Origin: Austropuccinia psidii
Lineage: Eukaryota > Basidiomycota > Pucciniomycetes > Pucciniales > Sphaerophragmiaceae
DNA length: 64,000 nt
Assembly (NCBI GenBank): GCA_023105745.1
Contig: JALGQZ010000007.1
Coordinates: forward strand, 55,533,569-55,597,568
Direction: 5' to 3'
The notes under the pieces were generated by a model, which saw only the letters and a program-made list of their open reading frames with translations, was not told the origin of the DNA and ran no database searches. The number at the start of each line of letters is the position of its first letter. Within the stretch, counting starts at the first letter, position 1. Shown here one piece after another: positions 50,087-59,742 of the stretch. A program made the translations under genes and the position numbers.

Positions 50087-52829
50087 GGAGGGTTTTTCCC
50101 TTGAAAACCCATCATCTTATCTTACCTTACCATTATTCTTACGTGACAAGACTGTTATTCATCAGTAGTGTCCTTAGAATTATTTAAGATATAATTAGAA
50201 TATAATTATTGTAGTGTTTCTTTACAGTCAAAGATATTAGAGCATTGCAACCCAGGTCCTCAATAGACTCATCACCACTGTTACCACGTAGCAGTAGGAC
50301 CTGAAGATTTCATTTTTTATTTATTTTGACGTGTCACAGTCATAGTACTAGCTTGTATTTACTATTTTTTAGCTACTACATAGACTCACCCTGACAGGTT
50401 TATTCATCAATATTTCAAAAAATTAGCTTTCCATCATGATCAAAATTCTGGATAAACATCAGCAATCCCCCAAAACTGAAAATTCTTCCAAATGTGACAT
50501 ATGAGATGGATTGTACTGGAGAGGCTTCACTTACACCAGAAAGATCAATGACCCCCCATTCATGTCCATTTCTGGTGCATTAGACTTCTTGATTTATGCA
50601 GATTGGTTGAATGCACATGGAAAGTCTGGCCATGTGGCCAGAATTGGACCTATCATGCTAGTTTTTCTTGATCTCCCCCAAATGAAAGATTGAAGCCAGA
50701 GAATGTCTATGTTTCAGGATAAATCCCTGGAACAAAGGAGCCAACTTCCCTTCAATTAAATTACCTTCTCACGCCACTCATCAAGGAGCTTAAAAAACTG
50801 GCAAGGTTCCCATTTTCACCCACCTCAACAGGTTCTTCAGGACCCTTTCTTCAATTTTCCATCCTCACAACCATTGCGGATATGGCTTTCATGCACAAAC
50901 TCACTTGATATATTTCTCATTCAGGCAGCCACTTTCAAAATTTTTTCTCTATTAACAATTCCTAAATTGAAGAAATTGATTGTAAATTTCACTACACACC
51001 ATCATGCCAAAATCATAAATCAACTATTGCAAAATGGCTTCAAAAAACCCAAAAAGAACATAAAAAAACTTTCTCTGAGTATGGGGTACAATATTCAATC
51101 TTGGAAGGCCTTCCCTACTGAGATGAAACCAGAATTTTCAATCTTGATGCAATGCACAATTTAATACTTGGACTTTTGATGGATTAAGAGTTTTGAAGCT
51201 GTGTTTTCTGGACACCAAATCAAAAATCTTCATCAGGTTTCTCAAGAAATCCATTTAAAAAAACAGTTAAGACTCAGATTCAATGAATTCAAACAGCTAT
51301 CTTCATCAACTCACACTGAGAAAGACCTTCCCCCTGAGAAGGGATGCTGGGTAAATTATAAATGAGTCACTCCCCACTACTTCCACATGAAAACATTATC
51401 TTCAAATTCCCACCCTCACACACAAAATTTATCTAGTAGTTCTGAAGATATTTCCTCATTAGATCTGGATTAAATCCCCACTTCCAAATTCCCCTTTGAA
51501 ATGGATATCAGTTCAGGAAGCTATCACTAGATCAAGGGTGAGGCTCTAGAGCTTCTCCGAAAAAGAATATCTGATAACATAGTTCCATAATCATTGAAAA
51601 GAGTTCCCCCTCCAAGGGTAGCTTAAAAGACACTTAGTTGTATTTCTTATACAAGGGATATCTTCCATTTTTGATTCTCATTTAACAGATGGCATTAGAT
51701 GAAAATGATTCCCCAAAGAAACCAAGAAAAATGGGTTAATAAGTAGAATTTTCAAATGAACAATCCAAGGATACATTCCATTTGATTAGTGCTATCAGAA
51801 TTTCAAAATTGAGACTGTTTCAATGAGTGATATGGCTTCATTTGCTAAACATTGGGTGAATTTCTGCCTTTCCAATCAACACCTTTTACCAAATCAGGAA
51901 ATTAAACCAAATTGACATTTTTCTGATCACTTTCAAGAACTATTCCAACGTTGGAGACCAGCACAAGCCTCAGTGACATGGGTGTATGAGTGCTTGATTT
52001 GAGTATTTGCAAATATGCCAAAAAATAACAATATATGTACATCAATTAATCAGAGGAAGTATATTCATGTTTATTGTAAAAATGAGCTAAATATGACTAA
52101 GTTGTAGCTCTTAACAGATGATATAGATAAAAACTTACTTCAACATATCTGTCAATGTTCCAAAATTTCAATTCTCCTGAAATCCCCATCAGCCCAAGGT
52201 GAATTAAAACAAGTTTTTAACTGACAACCTGCTTCCCATTTAAGTGAAAACAAACATAATTAACAGCTCAGCCATGAAAAAAATTACTATTCCCTGGTTG
52301 AGTACTTACAGAATATTTATTCAACAAGGGAAAGAATTCCATGGATCATCTGAGACACTCTGCTACAATATACAAGTCATCTACCTTCAATAGTTGTTTC
52401 ACCTTGGTATTTTTCAGTTTCAAACATTAATATCAACAGCAATATATTATCAGATGAAGCCATAAGTCTTAGCAATAGTGTAATATGTTTCATGAGGGGA
52501 AAATCATATCAATTTGGTATTATTAATAGCATTTTCAAAATTTATGATCCATCTTGCATGCTGAAGAATAATTTCCTGATCTTAAAACTTTTGAAGATTG
52601 ATTTGACTTGCATACTAGATTGGCCTCATCTCAATATTTTTGAAGCTGTTGGTTTTGATAATTGACACTTGATTATATCTGATGAAGAAATAGAAAGTCA
52701 CTTTGTATTTTGTAATGACAAAGTGATGTCATGTAGACTTCTTGTAATTAAAAAACCCTTATTTAATGAGATTGAGTATTCTTTTGATAATGTAGTGACA
52801 AATTAATAGAAATATCTCTGATTCATGAT

Positions 52830-53538
52830 TATATTTGGCTGAAATATAACTGCCTCCAAATTTTGTCACATGGAGTTTCCATTGTGATCAGTAAAGCCTC
52901 TCAGCTCACATGGCTAAAGCAATTACCATGTTCAAATTGCATATGGTGTGAATAAGGCATTTCAGATGATCATATTACACCCAATCTCACATATCATAGG
53001 ATCTAAAATGGAACAACTATGATATCCCCATGCTACAATGGGAATATCCCCATGAGACCTGCGTGACTCAGCATCACATTCTGTTAATGAGCGTTTGGAT
53101 GTCTGTAAGCCTCATAGGAATGGTAATGTGCAGATGTAGGTTACACAAAATTAATCCTAAACATTCTATGGCCTTTGTGTGTATGTTTCACACATACACA
53201 ACCAACTCATGTTTTCCCTGGCTGAACCTGTGTCACACACAGATTGTAAGTTCTACTTTTGAAAAGTTAAATCACAAATGACCCAGGGAAGTCACACCCT
53301 CACTCCCTTTTTATTGATCTTTGTTCCAAATTCAATAGTCAGTTCTGGATGCATATAGACTACACAAAATTGACCCTTCACATTCTTTGACCTTTGTGTG
53401 CATATGTCACACATACCAACATGAAGCATTGTGCATTTGGCTGCACCTGAATCACACACATATTTTCAATCCCATGAATGCTGAATTTTTTTATGGATGG
53501 CCTGGGGAAGTCACACAAAACCCTCCTCTTTCATAGAG
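52830..53538 (+). repeat. Probable CACTA subterminal repeat region (right of the + copy)
   Basis: Imperfect units built around 'cctttgtgtgyatatgtcacacatac..ac.aac' and 'ggc.gaacctg.gtcacacacag' recur about 200 bp apart (53070-53280 and 53330-53520). The reverse complement of 55250-55690 contains the same blocks, which places them next to both CACTA copies. Confidence 0.45.
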
Positions 53539-54300
53539 TGTAACAACCACTCACCAGGGGTAAGGGTATTCATTAATACACCCACTCCAAAACCTCAAAT
53601 CAGCAGATCCACTATTTGCATTAGCATTCAGTTTCAGCAATCTTCCTTGCTGAAACATGCATACAGCTTGGTACTTCAATACAGCCTGTCAACATCTGTA
53701 AAGGCTGGATTCACCCAATACCGTTTGGATACACCATCATGAAATTATATGATCACTAAACTCCAGCACATCTCTTGTACAGGTTCTGTACAACTGTACA
53801 GTACCTGTATTAGCCAGACTCAGTTCAATCATTCAATCCTCTCATGAAAATTCTCTCTCTGGATCAGGGCTGGTGATTCTCACATATACCAGCTCCTCTT
53901 TCTCCCCCTGGGGACTTTTCCCCAGTTAATTAATTTAGTTTATTTATTATTTTATGAATATTCTTATCCTTATTTTGGGTATTATATTTATTCAATATTA
54001 AGTTAGTCTTTGCATTTTCTTTCTTTGCCTGTACAGTATAAGCTGGGTGGCCATATCCTTGTTAACCCTTCTCTCTTCATTCTGACAGGTTGAAACAGTG
54101 GACTTGGACTTGTTTGTGGTTAGCTCTTCTATTTCTTACTCTTACTCTTTTGCTGCTGCTTTTCTTATATTTCTTTTATTAGTAATTCATCTCTTAACAC
54201 TCTTAAGTGTATTCTTTCTTACCATATCCTGAGCCCTCCATAAGTGAGTCCCAGTTTACTGAGTGCCAGGCCCCCTTCACTTAGAAGAGCCCCTGTGACA
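53539..54300 (+). repeat. 5' LTR, family S short form (762 bp)
   Basis: It starts TGTAACAACCACTCACCAGG and ends AAGAGCCCCTGTGACA. It matches the solo LTR 16183-16941 and, over its right half, the chromovirus LTRs. It is followed by a leader, so it is a 5' LTR rather than solo. The presumed R start 'agttaattaattta' is at 53924-53937. No partner LTR lies in the window. Confidence 0.85.
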
Positions 54301-54930
54301 TTAAATTAATTAACTCATATTTGATTCTTTCTTTTCATTCATTTATATTCATTTCTCTCATTCATCAATTATGACTCTTTAATGATCTTATCATTTTTCA
54401 TGATTATGATTTTTCTCTCATCAATTTTCATTTCATTCATATGAAAATTGAGTCTTTATATTTTTCTTAATCATTTCTGACCATCTCATTTCATTTCATT
54501 TTATTTCAATCAAACTTCTCTTAGTTTGATTATTCAGGTCTTATCAGGATTTATTGATTGGTTATTGATTGGTTGATTGATTAGGATTCATTTGGGTTAT
54601 TGATTCAGCAATTCAGGATTTTATTTGGATTGATTTGATTGACTTTTGAATTTCTCAAGATAACTGATTTATCGTCAAGAATTGATTATTGATTATTGAT
54701 TGATTTTTCTTCCTGAAGATATTGATTGACTGATTGATTCCTCAAGACCTTGAATTGACCTTGAAGAAATTGATGGATTGATTGACTGATTTTTTATTGA
54801 ATTCTTCAAGATTATTGATATTGAATTGAATTAATTGTTGATTATTGATTGAGTTTGAATTCACCTCAAGACTCATAAAGACCTTTATTGTGATTGATTT
54901 GGCCAAGCTTTGATCTCTGTTTTTCATACC
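54301..54930 (+). other. Leader of a truncated family-S Ty3 element
   Basis: 'gattgattgattt'-type low-complexity leader, like 29421-30125, ending near the point where gag should start. No gag or pol follows; the similarity stops at about 54930, so the element is truncated. Confidence 0.6.
54302..54315 (+). promoter_or_regulatory. Candidate self-priming primer-binding site
   Basis: taaattaattaact, one base after the LTR end, is the exact reverse complement of 53924-53937. Relative to the chromovirus site one base differs (taAatt vs taTatt), and the LTR partner carries the complementary change (aatTta vs aatAta). Confidence 0.65.
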
Positions 54931-55249
54931 ATCACCAGGGCGAATCTTGTGTCAATCGTTGGCAATTGACTTCACGTCAAGAAAAAATCAAGCGAACATC
55001 AAGCACACATCACACTCTTGTCTTACACCAAATCCTGTGACATCCACCAATATTGGTTCGCCTGTGCCTTTAACTCAGATTCCTCACCACCTGATCATCC
55101 TGCAACCGTCCAATGGTTGGTAAAAACTACACAAGACCCGCCTGTTTGCACAACCACACATCAAAGAGGTCCTTCAGCCAGTCTTGATGTAGGCGGGGGG
55201 TTTGAATTCACCAGGTCATCCATGAAAGGACTCCGCCTGAGAGGGATTG

Positions 55250-55690
55250 TCATTTTGCAGATTACACTGGTAGAGCCCTCCGCACAATACTGCGGGTGCG
55301 GGTGTGTGTGTGACAGGCACACCATGGCCAAATGATGTGTTGTCCTAATTTTGTGTAGCCATGAATCAGCTAGCTCAGTAGGAGGGGTGACATGGTTAGA
55401 GCCTGCTGCACAATGAAGTGGGTTCATGGGTGACACATGCACACAAAGGCAATACATGTGAGGGCCTAATGTCAGGTGGCATTGACCATTTGTGGGTGAC
55501 ACATGAAACCACTGTTGGCGGGTGCGGGTGCGCTTGCATGTGCATTGGTGTGTGCAGGTGCGCGAGGGCCGATTCCCCTTCCAACATGATGATGGCGCAG
55601 TTGGAAATTTTGGATGCTGTGAAAGGTGAGTGTGTGGGTCATTTGATCATTGAACTTGGCTTATTCACACTGTACCCAATGTCAAAATAG
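55250..55690 (-). repeat. Probable CACTA subterminal repeat region (next to the - copy), CpG-rich
   Basis: On the minus strand, units with 'cctttgtgtgcatgtgtcacc' and 'ggccatggtgtgcctgtcac' match 52830-53538 in reverse. It contains GC-rich 'gcgggtgcgggtgtgtgtg' and 'gggtgcgcttgcatgtgc' microsatellite-like tracts. The several open frames here follow from this repetition. Confidence 0.45.
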
Positions 55691-55821
55691 TAAGTTCTTT
55701 GTGGAAATGTGAAATAATGGGCTTTGCTTGTCACAATGGCATGTCTCTGTCACTAAATTTTGAGGCAGTTATTTCACTATCAAAATTGCTAATTAATCTG
55801 AGAGATTTCCTTTTTTGTAGA

Positions 55822-56978
55822 CTAAATATCATGAAATAAAGGCTTTATAATTACAAGCAGTCCACATGACAGAACTTTGTTATCATACAATCCACAGTTA
55901 CCTTCTATTTCTTCTTCACATATAAGCAAGTGTCTATCATTAAAACCAACAGCTTTATAAATATTGAGATGCGGCCAATCTGGTAAGAAATTCACATCAA
56001 TCTTCAAAGTTTTTAAGATCAGAAAGCTATTGTTCAGTATGCTAGATGGCTCAGAGACTTTCAAAATGCTATTAATAATACCAAATGGTCGTGAGTTGCC
56101 CCTCAGAAAACATATCACACTGTTGCTGACATTTTTGGATTCAGTTGAAAATATATTGCTTCCAATATTAATGTTTGAAACCAGAAAATACCAAGGTGAG
56201 ACAATCCTTGAAGTGGGATGACTTGTGGATTGCACGGTAGTGTCTAAGCTGATCCAATCAACTATTTCCCTTGTTGCATGAGAATTCTGTAAGTACTCAA
56301 CCAGCCAATTTTAATTTTCTTGGTCATGGTGGAATGGTTTGTTATATTCATGGTGATTGAACAGGGCAGGTGGCTGTGATTTGAAAAGCTGTTTTATTTC
56401 ACATGGAACGGATGGGGATCTCAGGAGAACAGAAAGGTTGGAACATTGACAGATATGTTGAAGTAAGGTTTTATCTAAATCATCTATTCAGAGTTGCAAG
56501 AAGTTAGTCTTATTCAGTCCAGGTGTTTAATCAATGTGAATATATTGATCTTATTAATTGGCCTACATATTTTGTTATTTGTTGGCATCTTTGCAAATCC
56601 TCCAATCAAGCGCTCATAACCCCATGTGGCTGAGGCTTGTGCTGGGCCCCAAGGTTGGAAGAGTTCGGGAATATGATCAGAAAAATGATGATTTGGTTTA
56701 ATTTTCTGTTTTGGGAACAGGTGTTGATTGGAAAGGCGGAATTTTTTCCAATGTTCAGCAAATGCAGTCGCATCATCTATTGAAACAGTCCAACTTGTGG
56801 CAATGTTGATAGCACTAATCAAAGGGAATGTATTATTGGTTAGTTCATTTGCAAGTTCTTCTGACTGACCCATTTCTCTTTGAGTGTTGGTGGATTGGTG
56901 TGCATTTAATGAAATCTGTTGACTGAGCATTAAAAATGGAATATAGAACTTATATAAGAGAGCCCATTCAATGGCTTT
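55822..56978 (-). pseudogene. CACTA Tnp2-type transposase relic, C-terminal part, cut by the family-A LTR
   Basis: Minus frames give AIEWALLYKFYIPFLMLSQQ (about 56975), SWTVSIDDATAFAEHWKKFR (about 56790), HFSDHIPELFQPWGPAQASA followed by TWGYERLIGGFAKMPTNNKI (about 56700-56570), then VSPWYFLVSNINIGSNIF (about 56200) and LPDWPHLNIYKAVGFNDRHL (about 55975), ending at 55822. The HFSDHIPE..WGP..YERL.G module is the C-terminal region typical of Tnp2/DUF4218-like proteins. The 5' side is interrupted exactly at 56978 by the LTR of the right-edge element. It is less decayed than the + copy at 48640-52805. Confidence 0.65.
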
Positions 56979-59004
56979 TGTGAGCCTTTGAGATATGACC
57001 ACATACCAAATAAGGTCACAAAAAAGACTCAGAATAAATATAACTTTAATATAATTATATTAAAATTACTTAGAATAAATATACATTAAGAATAATTACC
57101 TAAATATACAAAAAATACCATAAATTGGTATAAAAATTGGTTTAACTTAAAAACCAATGAATCAACATGTAAATTAAATTATACCATTGGATTCCCCATG
57201 GAAAAATACACATATACCACTTTTATGGCATATCTGTAAAGTCAATATTTAAGGAATTATAAGGTATAATACCTTATAAAAACCATAAAACCTTATTTAT
57301 CTCAGAAACTAATGAAGCAACATGTGAAATAAATGGTACCAGTGGATTCCCCACAAAAATCCACATATAAAACAATTAATAAGCTAATTCCCAAAATCAA
57401 TACTTAAGGAATTATCCTGAATATATGCACTTTTTTGGTCAACGCATATATTCAGTGATCATAGCTAATATCTTCTAAACTATACATGCTAGAATGATGA
57501 ACCAAAAATAAAGTTACCACGTAATTACTGTAAGAACACAGATATGAACTTTATTTTGCAAATTATAAACAAGGTTAAGACTTATGAGGAAATATTGATA
57601 AAAATCAACAGAGCTGTTGACCACTTTGTTGTGAAAGTAGTCCAAACTTAAAAAAAAGTATACAGTTGGATTCTACTAGTTTATTCGAGAAGAATGATGT
57701 AATTTTTATTATTAAATTCAGGGTATAACCCCCTGAAATCAAGGTTTGAAGTTTAAAATATTGAATTTCGACAGAAAAGATGAGTTACAAGAAAAATCAT
57801 CAAAATTAGAGTTTTGATGATGTAATGAAAAGCTCTTGGCAGCATAATAAGGTTATGTCAGGCTATCAGAATTCACTATCTGAATTGCTGTAGCGTGAAA
57901 ACCTTAAAAGTTATTGAGGATCAAAGTTTGAGCTTAAATTGAGCTGTTATGATCACATACTGTAACCTTAAATTAAGTTTAACAGTCTTAAGAGTGATAC
58001 AATTGGTGAATACTATTAGTTTATGATTAAAACTAATAAAATCCACGAAATTTGGGGTTCTTCCAAGCCTCTGATGTCATCACACTTAGAGTTATAGTGA
58101 TAACTCTAAATAATGGTGTAATAATGATGTAATATGGTTTGATCATGATGTAATCACCCTCAAACCTTAAAATATTGATCAATTCCAGTGGATATGATCA
58201 GTACACGTCTACTAGAAGCCTGTTGGACTCTAGGAGGGAGGTATTTACTATAAATAGAGCTCTTTTTACTCTATTTTCCCCTCAGACGCATCAAAAACAT
58301 TAAATCAATTAAATCAAAGGTAATTTCTTTATTCTTTATATATAAAACTGTTATATTATTAAAGACCAAAGACCACCTTGCTATAATCATCTATTTTGAC
58401 GTGATTAAATCATTTATTTAATTGTTTTTGTTAAAAATCTCTCTAATAACTCATTTCCACGTAAAAATCCAGAATAATTTGTAATTTTCTTTATTTTTAT
58501 TGTAAATACAATTTGAAAAAGTTGTATTTATATTTTTGGGCGTAAAATACTTCAAAATTATTATATTAAGTGTTAAAAGTAGGTTATTTTCTCTTATTAT
58601 AATAATTTCTCTATTATTACTCTATTAATAATTCTTTAATTAATATAAATAGTATTTATATTAATTCATAACTTTAATATTAGTAATATTATTGTTATTA
58701 ATTGTTTTTTATTAATAAAAAACAATTTTTTACGCCTTTATTATTTGTTGGTAACAATAATAAAGAGCTTTATAATATATTAATTATTTTATATTAATAT
58801 ATTATTTATAATATTATAATTTCATATAATATTAATTATATTATTATATTTATTTAATAATATAATATTTTTACGCCATAATAATAATATTTCTTTATTA
58901 TTATTATTATTTCAATCTTATTTATTTCAATTATAAGGACATTCAGAGTACAATAAGTAATAAATTAGTAATTTTTACTTATTGTTTCATAGTCAAACCT
59001 TACA
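56979..59004 (+). repeat. 5' LTR of the family-A element (2026 bp)
   Basis: It starts with a hairpin (TGTGAGCCTTTGAGATATG .. AAGGTCACA, 56979-57020), contains TATAAATA at 58249, an AT-rich R/U5 region with TGACGT at 58397, and ends 'gtttcatagtcaaaccttaca' at 59004. Family-A copies elsewhere (8465, 11218, 42872) share both ends. Confidence 0.85.
58249..58256 (+). promoter_or_regulatory. TATA box of the family-A LTR
   Basis: TATAAATA followed by 'gagctctttttactctattttcccctcag', about 750 bp before the LTR end. Confidence 0.6.
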
Positions 59005-59006
59005 TT

Positions 59007-59020
59007 TGGGGGCCTGGCCG
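59007..59020 (+). promoter_or_regulatory. Primer-binding site of the family-A element
   Basis: TGGGGGCCTGGCCG starts three bases after the LTR end and begins with TGG, complementary to a tRNA 3' CCA. I cannot name the tRNA. Confidence 0.65.
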
Positions 59021-59516
59021 TGATATTTACTTAAAAAGACCTTTAAAAAGATTCTATTTGGGTTTATCCATAATAAATTATATTTATAATCATAAAATTA
59101 TATAATAATTTTATATTTTATTGATTTTAAAAGCTATTGAGGCATTTGGAAAGCAATTGTACTGTCTTACACGTGGTTTTTCACATCCTTAGACTTGCAA
59201 GAACTTTCTTTGAGTGACTCTAGTGATTAAAAGAGATATTTTATAAATTAAAAATAATTTTTATTATAATTTAATTTTATAAGAATCATATTCATTTTTT
59301 ATTTTATTCTTTAAAAAATAAAAATAAAAAAATATATAAAAAATATTAAAAAATATTAAAAACCAATAAAAAAGTTATTTTTATTCATTTTTATTCATTT
59401 CTTTATTTATTTCAATTTTTCAAAGATATAAAAGCAATTTCTACATGGAAAATTGCCATATCTTGCCAAAAATAACACTTATTATAAAAAGACTTATATT
59501 TATTTTTCTTTTTTAG

Positions 59517-59666
59517 TGTTTGAAGATAACCCAACAGAAGACAACCAAGCTACTGTTGAGAGATTGGTGGAAGAAACTTGTCAAAGTTCTCCTACACCAG
59601 TTATCACCAAAAGAAAGAAAGCTAAGAAATTAGACTTTCCAGGGCCCACCATTCAAGACTCTGAAG
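59517..59666 (+). CDS. Probable upstream coding exon of the family-A element
   Basis: The segment between an acceptor-like 'ttttttag' (ending 59516) and a donor 'ctgaag|gtgagc' (59667) reads FEDNPTEDNQATVERLVEE .. CQSSPTPVITKRKKAKKLDF .. PTIQDSE. The composition is acidic then basic and protein-like. Joined to an acceptor at 59753 (gactaccag|aagag), the frame continues as [20 protein letters not shown] and on to a stop at about 59930. The intron would be 87 nt and would remove the gag-pol ATG at 59743. Function unknown; the splicing is inferred from signals only. Confidence 0.45.
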
Positions 59667-59742
59667 GTGAGCACCTCTTTTTAAATTGCCATAAAAAGAA
59701 TTTTATTCTGAAATACTTTTATTTTTTCTTATTCTTTAAATT

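Larger units (their letters stand above)
48896..50396 (+). mobile_element. Solo LTR, family B, inside the CACTA gene, TSD GGTTT
   Basis: It starts TGTCAGCCTGTGACTCAAAA, like the LTR start next to the family-B pol relic (15442, minus), and ends ACTCACCCTGACA. Flanks 48891-48895 and 50397-50401 are both GGTTT. It is 1501 bp long. It carries TGACGT motifs and a TATA box. Confidence 0.88.
48640..52805 (+). pseudogene. CACTA (EnSpm) Tnp2-type transposase relic, split by a solo LTR
   Basis: Frames along + give GLNITQNLITIFEHLQLKPL and CCPQFLFLDKLTELV (48640-48780), then after the nested LTR WRGFTYTRKINDPPFMSISG and ALDFLIYADWLNAHGKSG (50517-50620), GPIMLVFLDLP, AFMHKLT*YISHSG (about 50886; the Tnp2 region near the Zn-binding motif), GLPYWDETRIFNLDAMHNLI (about 51105), and the C-terminal part with HFSDHFQELFQRWRPAQAS (about 51920), VVSPWYFSVSNININSNIL (about 52395) and LDWPHLNIFEAVGFDN (about 52616). 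The order and motifs match Tnp2-domain CACTA transposases. Many stops; CACTA termini were not located. A homologous C-terminal part lies on the opposite strand at 55822-56978. Confidence 0.7.

Noticed and set aside
55018..55690. Several overlapping frames on both strands, with Cys/Gly- and Thr/His-rich translations
   Set aside because: They overlap each other in CpG-rich repeat units shared with 52830-53538; no protein family is visible.
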